Below are positions 37,201 to 52,200 of a stretch of 64,000 nucleotides of DNA, one piece after another (the stretch's first letter is position 1; the number at the start of each line of letters is the position of its first letter). The position numbers were made by a program, and so were the translations under genes. Source of the stretch: Valencia hispanica (taxonomy: Eukaryota > Chordata > Actinopteri > Cyprinodontiformes > Valenciidae); NCBI GenBank assembly GCA_963556495.2, contig OY747704.1, positions 32,758,001-32,822,000 of the forward strand, given 5' to 3'. The notes beneath the pieces were generated by a model. The model was not told the DNA's origin. It did not search any database and saw only the letters and a program-made list of their open reading frames with translations.

Positions 37201-40200
37201 GTTACACCAATTCTGTGGGGAAGAATTGGACAAAATTCCAGTAATCTATTGTGAGAAGTTTGTGGATCACATTTTACCAAAGTCAATCAGTTTAAAAGGT
37301 AATTTTCCCGAATATTAAGGCATGTAAACATCTGAATTAAAAAAGAAACAACTCAGCAGTCCTTTCTTCAGTCCCTTCTTCATAACATGTTTTCACCTGT
37401 ATGTTGAAAATGGTGACAAATAATGTTCTCATTGTTAATTGTGTTTCCCTTTAGGCTGACAAGAATGGTCCCGAGTTTAAATCTCAGCATAACAATACAG
37501 AGCAACTCATTAAGGTGAAAAAAGAATAGAAGACAAACCTAAGAAACATTTACTTTTGTTTTTAAAATGTAATTCAGTAAATATGTTCAGAGATTTCACA
37601 TTGCTTATTCAGTTATGTTGGATTTTTCTTTTTTGTAATGCGGCTTCAGTTATAATTCTCCAGTATAACTGTTTCTTTATCAGGTGACGTTTTCATCCTT
37701 GGATGTTCATCTACATACGGAGGCTCTTCTCAACACCATAAACTTCCTCAGTAACCTCCTTCCTCCATCCACTAAGAAGGAAAGAGGGCAAGAGGAGCTG
37801 CCCACCATTCCCGAGGAGGACGAGGCAGAGAAAGAGGGAGAGAAGAAGGAAGAAACAGCTTTAGTCAAGAAAAAAAGTATCTACTTAAAATAAAAAATGC
37901 TTTAATGCTGCATATAATTAATCTGCTGTATTTCAAGTAATGCCAAGTGGTGGTTATTTCATTTTAGTATTAAAAAGGCTTCCCTCTTTGCCTATAACCC
38001 CTTTACGTTCTTTTTACAGCTTCTAAAAGCTCAAAGTATGCAGATGTGGTGAATCTGCGTGTGAGAGCTGACCTGCGCTGCTTGAAAGTTTTCATTCGAG
38101 GACAGACAGCTCGGATCTCAGAGATAAGTATTGAAGGTATGTGAGAAATTGTAATACACAGCCATAACCCAGATCGATCTACGAAGAGAAATGTCTTCAT
38201 TAACTTTGTTTTATTGGCTCGGATGACAAGAAACATCCCCTTTTAGGTGTAGATTTTTTTAATGTTTTTGCTAAAAGCTTTTGATAGACATGCCTAGCTT
38301 GGCTCTTGTGCAGCACTGTGTGCAGAAGGCATTCACAAACAGTAAAATAGCTGTAGAGAAACTAGAGATGTTAAACACCAAAGTCCTATCCAAATATCTA
38401 AAGGCTTTGCGTTTGTAGAGAAATTATTTTCATTGTGGGATTGTCTTGACTCCTCAGGTCTGGTTACTGAGGTCATGATCAGAAAAAAGGACATGGAGGT
38501 CATAGCCAACCTAAAGAGCATTGTGATCCTGGACTGCAACAAAGATGCCTTGTACAAGAAGGTACATGCTGTAGTCGGCTAATCTGATGTTGTTATATCC
38601 ATGATGCTCTTATAGAGAAGCCAGTGTTTGACATGTTTTTTTCATGATAGCAAAAATTGCCTTGATTAACTTGTGAGATTACATGTAAAACGAAGATGTT
38701 ACCGAATTGTTTCTCTCTGCTTTACTGGAAATGTACAAAATTCTCCAAGATCAAGCTGAAAATGGTCTAATTCCAGTCACCAGCTGATTTCTCCCTGCAG
38801 CTCTAATCTCAGACTCATTGAATTAAACATTTTTCGTTTCACTTCCTCTTGTATATCTGTTATATCTATTTTTGACCCCTGTAGCTCACTGATGAGTTTC
38901 AGTTTACTTCAATAAGTTTGTTTTTATTTTATTCATTTATTTTTCTAATAAAACCTTTTCTATTATGTTTCCCTTTTTTCAGGCTGTCTCTATTGCAGAT
39001 AAGCAAGTGTTTGCCTTCAGGATGGTAAATTACACTGGGGCAACAGAAGGAGACGCCTATCTTGACATGTCTAAAGTTGACACATCCATCACTCTGGAAG
39101 TCGGGTGCATTCAGGTCATTTTCCTCAACAAGTTTGTCTCCTCCATCCTGGTAAGGATCACATATTTTGAATTGATCCATTATTTCTGGATTTATATTTT
39201 TTCTCCACTTAATTTCTGCTATCCTTTTTTTTCCGTTCAGATATTTATCAATAATTTCCAGGAGGCTAAAGAGGCCCTCGCTGAAGTGACGGTTCAGGCT
39301 GCTGAAAAAGCAGCATCTGGTGTGAAGGAACTGGCGGAGAGAAGCACTCGAATCGCTCTCGACGTCCACTTCAATGCGCCTGTGATTTTCCTCCCCCAGT
39401 CCTCCTCCTCTTTGAACGTCATCGTTGCTGATCTTGGCTTCCTGTCCGTCGAGAACCATTTCATCAAACAGCCATTTAAAAGCGACGCTACAATCCCACC
39501 GGTTGTGGATAAAATGACAGTGAAACTGACTGACCTCAAGATGTACAGGTCCGAACCAAAGCTGTGACTGCACACATATAGAGTTTATAAACATCTGACT
39601 TTTTGAACATTTTAGTAGCTGTTGTGATGCTTTTGCTTTCAGAACCACTTACAAAAATGAGAAATTTGAAGGAGAGACTCAGCTGCTCAAACCAGTCAGC
39701 CTGCACCTAGAAATCCAACGAAATCTTTCAGCTAATTGGTACCACAGCATCCCTGATATAGAGATCGCTGCTCAGCTAAAGCCTATGAGTGTGAGTGTTA
39801 ATGTAAAATGCCAAGAACATGTATCAAATAACAACTGAACAAAAATTCATAATTCATAAGCCTACAAGCAAGATAAAATTATTTTTAGAAGTTCCTAACA
39901 GTTTCAAGCTTATATTGAAAATATGAATAATTAAAATGTTTTCTTAATGATGTTCTCCGTCTCGTCTTGACAGCTGATCCTCTGCCAGGATGACATGATC
40001 GTGGTCTTGAGGACTTTGAGTGAGAACCTGTCAGAGAAGTCTGATGTTGTTCAGTCTCCAGCTGTTCTGCCCACTGCTGACCTCTCCTCTGACTCTGTAT
40101 CCAACAGACAGTCCCAGGGCTCAGGAACCACCGGACTTGCCAGCGGTAAACTTTTACCATACTCTATAATTTATTTGTGTGTGAATGTGTAGTAGTTTAA

Positions 40201-43200
40201 AAATTATTTGCTTACTTTATATATTCACTCATATTGTTTACTGATGTGCAGCATTTGCCTGTTTTAGGGACTGAAAAATCAATCCTTTTTTTTGTGTTTG
40301 GTTAAGTAGGTATTTGTCATAATCATCAGAAGATCCCTAGATAGCATCTGAAAATGTGAATATTATTCTCAGTCCACACTTTTAACCCTTTGCAATAATA
40401 TTACAGCGGGCAACACGGTGGTGATAGCTGCTGTGGTCGAGACCCAGAAACACAGCAAGCTAAAGACCATGCTCAAGCTGAACTTCACGTTTGACTCCAT
40501 GACGGTAGTTCTGTACAGCCCTAATGAGAATGTGGTAGGTAGAGACAGATACCCACGCACATACCAAACACATGAAAACAAACACATCTAAGTGGATATG
40601 TACCAACCCAAGAATTTGTGGCCAATTTCTAATCTTTGGATTTTGTAAAGGTTTAAACTGCTTACACTTATTTAGACAATTCTGATTTTTTTTTCTTAGG
40701 AACTATACTATATATAGGTTTAAGAACAACAAAAATATTTTAGGTCATTATTTTTAGAAAGAAGGATGTCATCTCTGGTCTCCCTCAAATTTCATTTTAT
40801 AAAGGGATTATCGGTGTGTTGCTGTTCCCACATTCTGCTTGCCATTTTGATGTAGTGCATTTAAAAACTGAAAATCATCCCATTTTGGTCACCTGCAGAT
40901 TTCTCGGTTCATCACTATATATAATAATTTCTCTTTTTACCAGTACCTTTTTTGTCAGTTAATGTGGGGCATGAGGCCAGTATAAACTATGTACATTATT
41001 TTGTTTTATAGATACAGCTCTTAGACTCGCATGATGAACAGCTTAAGTTGGCAGAGTTTACTCTGGGCACCATCTCCACTTCCGTCGACATGTTGTCTGA
41101 CGGCTCAATGAATGCATTTGTGCATCTCTCCACGTGCCTCCTAGATGACAAGAGGCCAAGAATCAAGATGGTCACCCCAAGGTTTGAGAAATTCATGAGT
41201 TGTTCTGTTTATGGAATTTTGTGAAGTATGAGGATGAAGTATAGCGCTTTATTCTGTAGTAGACTTCTCATTACTTTTTTATTTTTTATTTTTTTTCTTC
41301 TTCTCAAAATAACTTCTGTGAAAACAAACCTGAGGAGTCAAAGTCTTTGCTACCATCTCTTGTGTCTCTTCCAGGATGATGGAGCTGCGGCCTGGCGCAG
41401 AGCAGAACACGATGGTGGAGGTGAAGTATCGTCAGGGGCTTGATGGCACCAATATAGAGACAGTGGTGCGGGATGTGTACCTGTGTGCGAGCATGGAGTT
41501 TCTGCTCACAGTGGCAGATATTTTTCTCAAAGCCACCCAGCAGGGTTTTGCTCAGGGGGCACAACCCAAAAACAACACTGGTGCTGGAGAAAAGAAGAAC
41601 ATTAACTCCTCTGTCACATCTAAAGACTCAAGTGAGTTGATCTTATTGTCTTTTGGTGTCAGTTTATTCGAAATAAATATTAGAAAACCTTGTATATTAC
41701 TGGGCCTGCCAAAAACTTATTTACTGAAAATTTAAATATCTTTTATTGTCAGATTCGACAATTAAAGATATTTTTTTTAATATATAAACTTAATTTGTAT
41801 CATTATATTAGTGGTATTTATTAGTGATACCAATCAGATTTTGTGACTGATATCAAATTGCAGAGTTTTATCTACCATAAAGCTTCAGTGAACATTTGTT
41901 TTTTGTGACTTGGATTGCTAGACAGTTGAGGCTGAAAGAAATTCCATGAATGTTTGAATCCTGTGTATGAGACTTGTATGAGCTTTTCAGTTTGATTTGA
42001 AGATGTTTAAAGTAATGTTCCACCTTTGATTTTTCTGATGTTTTATTGCTGCTCTTTGTTGCTCTCAGGTACAGCTGCAGCTCCGCTGTCAAAGCTGGAG
42101 ATGACCGTCGACGTGCGTAACCCAGAAATCGTGTTTGTAGCCGACCTGACGCGCGCTGACGCCCCGGCCCTGGTGATGACCACACAATGCAAAGTGTCAA
42201 TGATAAGCGGAGCAGAGTCAACGATGACTGCCTCCATCCAGGATCTAAAGGTTTCGATTTTTGTTCAAAACCTCTTCAAATTCAAATTACAAATAATTAC
42301 TAACTGTGGTATTTATGTGTCATTTTAGGTTGTGGCTTGTCCCTTTTTAAGAGAGATGAGGAAGAACAATGTGACCACCGTTTTGCAGCCATGTCTGGTG
42401 GAATATTCAAGTTCTCAACCCCCAGGGGCCCCTCAGGCTATGAAAGTTGAGATTAATGATCTCTCTCTAAAGGTGTGCTTTTAAATCACGATGTCAAAAA
42501 CATTTTTCCCCCCAAATCAGAGTGATAAAAGTTTCTACTTTTCTCAAACATTTTTTTCCTTTTAAAGACATACTCCGCAACTTTCATGATATTTGCTCTC
42601 TGTCGCCTTCTTCAGGCTTGCCGCGCAACATCACTGTCGTGAAATCAAATCTCTCTGTCGCTCATAAGAGGCATGTTTCAGTGGCTGCTTTCCAAATCGC
42701 TTGCCCAAACAACAAACAAGCGCCGTTTCAGTTTGCAATTCAACTGTAACAATCGGGATAATTTAGAGTAAAGACCTCGCAGCTAGGTATTCAGATTGTG
42801 GGGGAGGTCGGGGTAATTGGAAAAACAGTGGGATTAGATACAGAGAACGTCTCAGTGCCACGTAGCAAATACCTCCCGACACTAGGTGACACTTTAGGTG
42901 TTTTTAGGAAAAAATCAAACAACAAAAATATAAATCACTAGCTTGACAAAACCAAAAGAAAAAGTTTGACTTATATACTGAAATACAGCGACTACGCAGG
43001 AGTTTGCAGCTTTATCTACAGAACCGAGTCTTACACGTTAGCATCACGTTAGCCTCTAGATGGCTAACGGAGATCGACTCGGTTGTGTAATTCACATTAC
43101 TACTGTAAGGCATACCGTGCAAACTATGTTCATCCACCTCCACACATTGAATAAATACCTTTCTCATGACTGTATAACATCATGCCAGACCAAACACTAT

Positions 43201-46200
43201 AACCCCGGTAATATCATTGATTACTTACCTATCTATCGGAAGCACGGCTAACTCGGTGTCCGTAGTACATGACGTTCGTTCCAAAAGAACTGTCCAACGA
43301 GGAAAAGCCGGCCCAATATTTATTCTGGTCTTTGCTCTGTCTCTCTATCACATTCTCTTTTTTTTTTCTAGCTTCTTCTGATATGGAATTTCTTGGTCTC
43401 TTTGGTGGATCAGCTATCTCTACAGTCTCTAAACCATCCATCCAGCCATCCATTTTCTTCCGCTTATCCGGGGTCGGGTCGCGGGGGCAGCAGCCTAAGC
43501 ACAGAGACCCAGACTTCTCTCTCCCCAGCCACTTGTTCCAGCTCCTCGGGAGGAACCCCAAGGCGCTCCCAGGCCAGCCGAGAAACATAGTCCCTCCAGC
43601 GTGTCCTGGGCCTTCCCCTGGGCCTCCTCCCGGTGAGACGTGCCTGAAACACCTCACCAGGGAGGCGTCCAGGAGGCATCCTGACCAGATGCCCGAGCCA
43701 CCTCAACTGACTCCTCTCGATGTGGAGAAGCAGCGGCTCTACTCTGAGCCCCCTCCGGATGACTGAGCTTCTCACCCTATCTCCAAGGGAGAGCCCAGAC
43801 ACTCTGCGGAGGAAACTCATTTCAGCCGCTTGTATCCGTGATCTCGTTCTTTCGGTCACCACCCAGAGTTCGTGACCATAGATGAGGGTAGGAACGTAGA
43901 TCGACCGGTAAATCGAGAGCTTCGCCTTTTGGCTCAGCTCTCTCTTCACCACGACAGACCGGTAGAGCGCCCGCATAACTGCAGATGCCCCACCAATCCG
44001 TCTATCGATCTCCCGCTCCATTTTTCCCTCATTCGTGAACAAGACCCCAAGATACTTAAAATCCTCCACTTGGGGAAGGACCCCATCCCCGACCCGGAGG
44101 AGGCACCCCACCCTTTTCCGGCTCAAGACCATGGCCTCGGATTTGGAGGTGCTGATTCTCATCCCAGCCGCTTCACACTCGGCTGCGAACCGCTCCAGGG
44201 AAAGCTGTAGATCACGCTCCGATGAAGCCAACAGGACCACATCATCTGCAAAAAGCAGAGACCCAATCCTGAGGCCACCAAAACGGATCCCCTCAACGCC
44301 TTGGCTGCGCCTAGAGATCCTGTCCATAAAAGTTAGGAACAGGATCGGTGACAAAGGGCAACCTTGGCGGAGTCCAACTCTCACTGGAAACAAGCCCGAC
44401 TTACTGCCGGCAATGCGAACCAAACTCTGGCACCGGTCGTACAGGGACCTAACAGCCTGTATCAAGGGGCCCGGTACCCCATACTCCCGGAGCACCCCCC
44501 ACAGGGCCCCCCGAGGGAAACGGTCGAACGCCTTCTCCAAGTCCACAAAACACATGTAGACCGGTTGGGCGAACTCCCACGCACCCTCCAGGACCCTGCT
44601 GAGGGTGTAGAGCTGGTCCAGTGTTCCACGGCCACAACGAAAACCGCATTGTTCCTCCTGGATCCGAGGTTCGACTATCCGTCGGACCCTCCTCTCCAGA
44701 ACCCCTGAATAGACCTTACCAGGGAGGCTCAGAAGTGTGATCCCCCTGTAGTTGGAACACACCCTGTGGTCCCCCTTTTTAAACAGGGGGACCACCACCC
44801 CGGTCTGCCAATCCAAGGGAACTGCCCCCGATGTCCACGCAATATTGCAGAGCCGCGTTAACCAACACAGCCCCACAACATCCAGAGCCTTGAGGAACTC
44901 CGGCCAAATCTCATCCACCCCCGGAGCCTTGCCACCGAGGAGCTTTTTAAAAACCTCGGTGACCTCAGCACCAGAGATTGGAGAGCCCGACCCCAAGTCC
45001 CCAAACCCTGCTTCCAGATTGGAAGGCGTGCTGGTGGGATTGAGGAGGTCTTCGAAGTATTCCATCCACCGACCCAAAACGTCCCGCGTCGAGGTCAGCA
45101 GCACACCATCCCCACTGTAAACAGTGTTGGTGGCAGACCGCTTTCCCCCCCTGAGACGCCAGATGGTGGACCAGAATCGCTTCGAGGCCATACGGAAGTC
45201 GTTTTCCATGGTCTCTCCAAACTCCTCCCACGCCCGAGTTTTTGCCTCAGCAACCATCCGAGCCGCATCCCGCTTGGCCTGTCGGTACCTATCAGCTGCT
45301 TCAGGGGTCCCACAAGCCAAAAAGACCCGGTAGGACTCCTTCTTCAGCCTGACAGCATCCCTTACCGCCGGTGTCCACCAGCGGGTTCGGGGGTTGCCGC
45401 CGCGACCGGCACCGACCACCTTGCGGCCACAGCTTCGGTCAGCCGCCTCGGCAATGGAGGGGCGGAACATGGTCCACTCGGACTCGATGTCCCCCGCCTC
45501 CCCCGGGACGTGTTCAAAGTTCTGCCGGAGGTGTGAGTTAAAGCTCCTTCTGACAGGAGACTCTGCCAGACGTTCCCAGCAGACCCTCACAACACGTTTG
45601 GGCCTTCCAGGTCTGTCCGGCGTCCTCCCCCACCATCGGAGCCGACTCACCACCAGGTAGTGGTCAGTGGACAGCTCTGCCCCTCTCTTCACCCGAGTGT
45701 CCAAAACATGCGGCCGCAGATCAGATGAGACGACAACCAAGTCGATCATTGAGCTGCGGCCTAAGGTGTCCTGGTGCCAAGTGCACATATGGACACCTTT
45801 ATGCTTGAACATGGTGTTTGTTATGGACAATCCATGACGAGCACAGAAGTCCAATAACAAGACACCACTCGGGTTTAGATCGGGGGGGCCATTCCGCCCA
45901 ACCACACCCCTCCAGGTCTCACTGTCATTGCCCACGTGAGCGTTGAAGTCCCCCAGCAGAACAAGGGAGTCCCCAGGAGGAGCACTCTCCAGCACCCCCT
46001 CCAAAGACCCCAAGAAGGGTGGGTAATCTAATCTGCTGTTTGGCGCGTAAGCACAAACAACAGTCAGGACCCGTCCCCCCACCCGAAGGCGGAGGGAGGC
46101 TACCCTCTCGTTCACCGAGGTAAACCCCAACGTACAGGCACCGAGATAGGGGGCAACAAGTATGCCCACCCCAGCTCGGCGCCTCTCAGCGGGGGCAACC

Positions 46201-49200
46201 CCAGAGTGGAAGAGAGTCCAACCCCTCTCGAGGAGACGGGTTCCAGAACCAGAGCCGTGCGCCGAGGTGAGTCCGACGATGTCCAGTCGGAACTTCTCAA
46301 CCTCGCACACCAGCTCCGGCTCCTTCCCCACCAGAGAGGTGACGACGTCCCGAGAGCCAGCTTCTGCAGCCAAGGATCGGACCGCCAAGGTCCCCGCCTT
46401 TGGCCGCCGCCCATCCTGCACAGCACCCGACCCCTATGGCCCCTCCCACAGGTGGTGAGCTCATGGGAAGGGGGGCCCATGTTACCTCTTCGGGCTAAGC
46501 CCGACCGGGCCCCATGGGTAAAGGCCCGGCCACCAGGCGCTCGCCAACGTGCCCCACCTCCAGGCCTGGCTCCAGAGGGGGGCCCCGGTGACCCGCGTCC
46601 GGGCGAGGGAACACTGAGTCCATCTGTCGTTTTCATCATAGGGGTCTTTTGGGCTGCACTTTGTCTGATCCCTCACCTAGAACCAAATTGCAATGGGTGA
46701 CCCTACCAGGAGCAAAAGCCCCCGACAACATAGCTCCTAGGATCATTTTGACACTCAAACCCCTCCACCACGATAAGGTGGCAGCCCAGGGAGGGCTAAA
46801 CCATTGACTGTATATATAAACACTCTAACAACAGTATGACTCTGCCGTAAAGCAGAACACTTCCAGCGGCGGGTCGCCGCTCAAAAGTTCTATAGTGCAG
46901 AAAAAAGCCAAGGACCCCTGTAAGGTGGTGATTACTCCAAAAATGAACATAATAGATGATAAAATTCCACCATAACTTTTGAAAAAAACATTGTATTAAG
47001 GTGTAAAAGTTGTGGAGTATACCTTTAATATGGCACTTTTGAAATAGCTCTGTACTTGGTGAGAATCTGTCTTACATCACAAATACTTTGCTAGGGTTAT
47101 AAAGCTTTATGTGAAATTAGTGAACCCCTCAAGAGCTTATTTTTAATGCCCTTACTCTCTATAGTAAGCAGGAATAATGAATTACACTGTGGGACTCATT
47201 TGAAGCTGTTTGTATTTTCCTTGTTGTGTTATTGTCTGCCCAGGTATCTCCTGTCATCATAAACACTGTGATTACCATCCAGTCAGCACTGACACCCAAG
47301 GCTGAGACTCCTGAGGAGCAGGAGAGCCCCGTTCCCATGGATCTTTGGGAAAAACGGTCCTGGAAGGAGCTCAAACTTTGGTTCTTGGAAGAGGAGGAAG
47401 ATGAAGACACAAAGTCTTTGTCCCCACTGATTCCACAGGGAGAGTCCTTAAAGGTATTATTTACTCTTAATTCTAAATGTATTTGATTTGACAAACTTTA
47501 TTTGATCAAAAATCAGGTCATATCTGTATTATTTTTTTGCTATACACACAAAATAAATGTGTTAAGTTAAATGCTGAGAGATTGACTTCATCGCTATATT
47601 TGTCTCTGCAGTTAAACATAAAATCAATCTGTGTGACCCTGGAAGCTGGAGTGGGACACCTTACCATCCCCATGCTTCTCGCCAAATCCTCCTTCCACGG
47701 AGATGTGAAAGACTGGTCCACACTCATTAACCTCCACAGCGAGCTCACCCTCGAGGTACATTAAGGGAAACAAAATTATTTCTGTGATAAAGTTTCATGT
47801 TGCTGTTACCGCTCCCAACTTTTCCTAACATTTTACTGTGCTCGGTTTTTAGGTTCACTATTACAATGAGATGCTGGGAGTGTGGGAGCCGCTGTTAGAG
47901 CCCTTAGAGGATGAGACAGGCGAGGGTTTCAGACCGTGGACTCTAAAACTGAAGGTAATGTGAACAATCCATTCGAAGTAAATCCTTGTATAAATACATA
48001 TACCATGTCTTACTATCAAATGTTTTGCAACCAGATGAAGAAGAAGCCAGTGCAGAACCCTCCTTTATCAGATGAAGTGGATTACAATATTCCAGACTAT
48101 AAAACAGTAATTACCATCAACAGTAAAGACCAGCTCAACATCACCCTCTCCAAGTGTGGACTCACCATGCTGAGCAACCTTGGCGCAGTAAGACGAGCAG
48201 AAAAAGGCATCCTTCGTTGTTACCTGCTTAAGCTTGTGGTGTGATCTATTATCTGATTCATTCTTTAGGCATTCGCAGAAGCTGCCAAACAGACTTCGGA
48301 GTGTTTTCAAAAGGATGAAGCACCCTTTATTGTGAAAAACAGGCTGGGTCTTCCTGTCTCTGTGCGGCATAGTGAGATGTTTTCCCCCGTTGGCAAGCAG
48401 AGCAGCAGTCTCACTGTGAACCTGCAGGATGGCGAAAGCCTCGAGATGAACTACTCAGTCACAACACACTCTGATCAGTTCTCAGCTATGACCTCCCTGA
48501 GTGAAAAACACTACTATATACAGCCTAGTAAGTTGCATGCTGCTCTAGATGTGGATTCATTTAAGCCCAAGCCAACAGTGTGTTTTCTATCATCATTTTT
48601 CATCTTCATTGAAAATTGTATTCATAAAAATCTTTGTACCATGTATGTTGGTTTTGAAAATAGTAAAAAAAATTATATTTGTAAATCTCTCTATCCTCGA
48701 ACTAAGCTTCGCAAAAATTGCTTTTTTCAGCTCCAGAGGGACACACCTCAACCAGTGTGATCCCCCTGATCAAAGTGGGGAGGGGTATGTACAGCGTCAT
48801 GCACGAAGACTCAAGAGTCACTCGGTTCCTCGTCTGTCAGATTTCCTCTGTGGAGGGCAGCAAATACATCAAGATTCGCTCTCCTTTTCAGGTACATTGC
48901 AAATTGTTATACAACCGTTAAGTGTTTTTTTTTTTTTTTTTTTTTTTTTGCAGATTGTCAAGTTCCTGGAAATTTATATAAGAATGCCCAAGAGACCATA
49001 TCTTATTGTGCATCTGTATTTTTTTTTCCTATCTTCTTTGCAGATTATCAATCATTTCACAATACCATTTAACGTTTTTGAGGGATCAACATGTCTGGGA
49101 AAAGCTTTTCCAAGGGAGGAATTCTGTGTGCCCCTGGATTCATACAGGTGAGCACCAACCCAAAAACCCCCATCCATTCACAAACATCTTTTTTTGGTTT

Positions 49201-52200
49201 ACTCTACCCTTAATTGTGGGATCTTTTAGCTGTCAAGAGTCTCCGTCTTTATATCTCATTTCTGCTGCCCTCTTCAGGTCTGAACTGAGCTTCCAGCCAA
49301 TTACAGAGGACACCACTGAGGATGAGGGAAAACAGTTTGAATTGTCAGAGGGCTTCAGTTACGAGGACATCTTCAGCCATGATACAGATGCTCGCCTCCA
49401 GCAGACCTGCCGTAGTCGTGCAGATGAGTCTGGCATGATAATGGTCAACATCGTGCCAGTGAAAGACACAGTGATGTGCAAGGAGACAGGAGATATTGGG
49501 GGAAACTTTGATGTGCCCTTTGTGCTTCACCTCTGGCCCTCTGTCCTGCTACGTAATCTGCTGCCTTACCCCATTGCCTATAAATTGAAGGTAGGATGTC
49601 CCCCAACTTTTTAGACAGCTCAGCTTTGTTGTATTAGATACAATTAATCAGTTAAACAGAACCCGTCTGACAACTTGAAGTAGGCTAAAAGATCTCAAAA
49701 AGCAACACATCAAGTCCCGATCAAAAGAAATTCAACAAAGGATGAGAATCAAAGTCTTTGATGTACATCAGTCTTGAAAGAGTCCCACAGCCATTTCTAA
49801 GACTTTGGACACCAGTAAACCACAAAGTTATTATCCACAAATGGAGAAAACATAGAACCATGGAGAACCTTCCCAAGATTGGGTGGTCCATCAAGCTACT
49901 CAAGAGCACATTGATAAAAAATAGAGGAGGTCACAAAAGAACCCACAACAGCATCTAAAGCTCTGCAGACCTCCCTTGCCTCAGTTAAGGTCAAAGTTCA
50001 TGATTCTAAAATGGCCTCCATGGGTGAGTTCCAAGGCCAAACCACTGCTGGCCAAAAAGAACACACAGGCCATGTACACTAAATAGATGTTTTATCCTTA
50101 AATAAAATCATTGTTTAAACAATGTATTTTGTATTTACCCAGGTTATCTTTGTCTGATAATAAAATATTTTAGATTATTTTAATCTTAAAGTCTGAAAAG
50201 GGTAAATAGATTTTACAGCACTGTATGTGGCATTGAATTTAATAACTTTGTTGGACTTCGTATGTAGCATTCAAATCTATATTGAGAAAATGCTGATACT
50301 GTATTGAGACTCTAACTGCAAACACTAATGACTCAGATTGGTATCGAGTACAAAAACATTTTCACCAGGAAATCCTTACCACAAATGGATAGATGCTGTA
50401 ACATCTGCTATCTTGTTACAACATGGTCGTTTGCCCAGCAGTTTTGCTGACTAGTCCCAACTCTCCCTATTGCAGCAAGAAATCCCTGGCCATAACTCCA
50501 CATTTTAACATATTTTTACTTGCTACAGATAAATAAATTGAAATGAATGTAATCCAACATATTTAGGTCTCTAAAATATATCTTTACCAACAGGGGAGTG
50601 GGCATTGTGGCTCCGAAGTTACCCTGGATCCAGGCCACTCTGCTCAGCTTCACACTGCGGTCATCAACCAGTCCAGTCTTGATCTCCGGCTTCTGGATTA
50701 TTTTGCTCAGGACTGGTCTTCTGAATACAGGTCTAACTCGGATCTTATTATTTTGGAAATATATATAGTCCCTTTTTCTGATTCTCTACTAATTTGTTAT
50801 ATTTATTGCTAATATATTATTATGTAACCCACATGACAAAAGTTGACTAACTTCATAGTAATGCAAAGTATATTTTCTTTACACCCAATTCACTGTTTCC
50901 TCTCTAAGATGAAATAACGTCTTATCTTTTAGACTCGAGAGTGAGCAGGAGGAAATCACCTTCATTGTTTTCCAGTCTCTACGGGAGGATGAGGAAGATT
51001 TAGGAGATGGGTCAGAGAGGAAGAGGGCCGAGTTGGATATTGCTGTACATGTTCAATATGAGCCAGGTCAGACCGTTGTTGCCATCCACTCTCCATACTG
51101 GATGGTGAATAAGACAGGGAGGCTGCTGCAGTACAAGGCAGATGATATTCACCGTAAACACCCTCTAGACTACGATATGCCACTTCTCTTCTCCTTCAAG
51201 CCTCGCTATTTTATGCAAAACAATAAGGTAAAAAGAACCAAGACTTTAGATTATTCAGGATAGTGTTTTCTACTCCTTTTTTGCCTTTACCTATCACCAG
51301 TTTAACACGTCGGTTTTGATACAGCTATAAATACCCTAGTCACAGTTTTTTGAAGAAATAATGCTTTTCTACTTTGCTAAAAGAGACTTTTTTTTATGGT
51401 CCTTTCTCAGGTCCGCCTTATGATCTCAGACAGTGAGCTGTCAGATGATTTCTCTCTCGACACGGTTGGTAGCCACGGTGATGTGAAATGTAAAGGCAGA
51501 TACAAAGACTATCTGGTAAGACTTCGTTATATTTGTTGATCAGATTCGTATCAATAAATGAGAATATCGTTGAAAATGTGTTTCAAAAATTAAACTCAAA
51601 ATGTGAAACTAATACTCATTACACACACAAAATTATGTGACTTCTCTCTTAGCTCTGTAACATTCTCTAATAATGCTTTTTGCATATTTTAATATATCTT
51701 TATAAACCTTAATAATATTGATGCTTAAATTGCAATGATAACGATGATGAAATGTTCATTTCCTTACATCCCAAGTCACCACCTGTCTCGCATAACATTT
51801 CCATATAAATGTTATGCTATGTTGTTAGTCTTTTGTCGTTTTAAAATTTTTAGAGAACCTGAATGTTGGGTTTTCATCAACTGGAAGCCACAATCTTCAG
51901 AATAAGCAGAAATAAATGCTTGAGATATATTACTGTGTGTGTAATGAGTCTATGAATTCATTCTTTAAACTAATTTATTTTAAGATGACATAGTAATATA
52001 TTGAAATGCGCCTGCAAGTTATCCTTTGTTGTTTAAAAAATTGTAGCTCATCATCTCTTGTATTTTTTTTATGTTTGCTCCCAGGTTGGTGTGAAGATTG
52101 ATGCAAGCAGTTTCAGTCTCACCCGCATAGTGACCTTTGTACCCTTTTACATGCTGGTCAACAGAACCAAGCACAGGGTCTTCATATGCGAAGAGGGACA

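Larger units (their letters stand above)
42566..47024. mobile_element. TTAA-flanked transposon in intron 40, split by an RTE LINE
   Basis: The ends are AGACATACTCCGCAACTTT (left) and the complement of AAAGTTGTGGAGTATACCT-like sequence (right). TTAA lies immediately outside both (42562-42565 and 47025-47028). Removing the RTE (43438-46795) and one target copy leaves about 1.1 kb with no recognisable transposase, so it is probably non-autonomous and piggyBac-like. It fills most of vps13a intron 40 (42473-47243). Confidence 0.75.

Noticed and set aside
38929..39643. Long minus-strand ORF opposite vps13a exons 32-33
   Set aside because: It is the shadow of the coding exons on the opposite strand, without independent motifs or splice support.
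43464..46421. 985-codon ORF as a novel host gene
   Set aside because: It has endonuclease and RT motifs and lies exactly within a LINE bounded by a target-site duplication.
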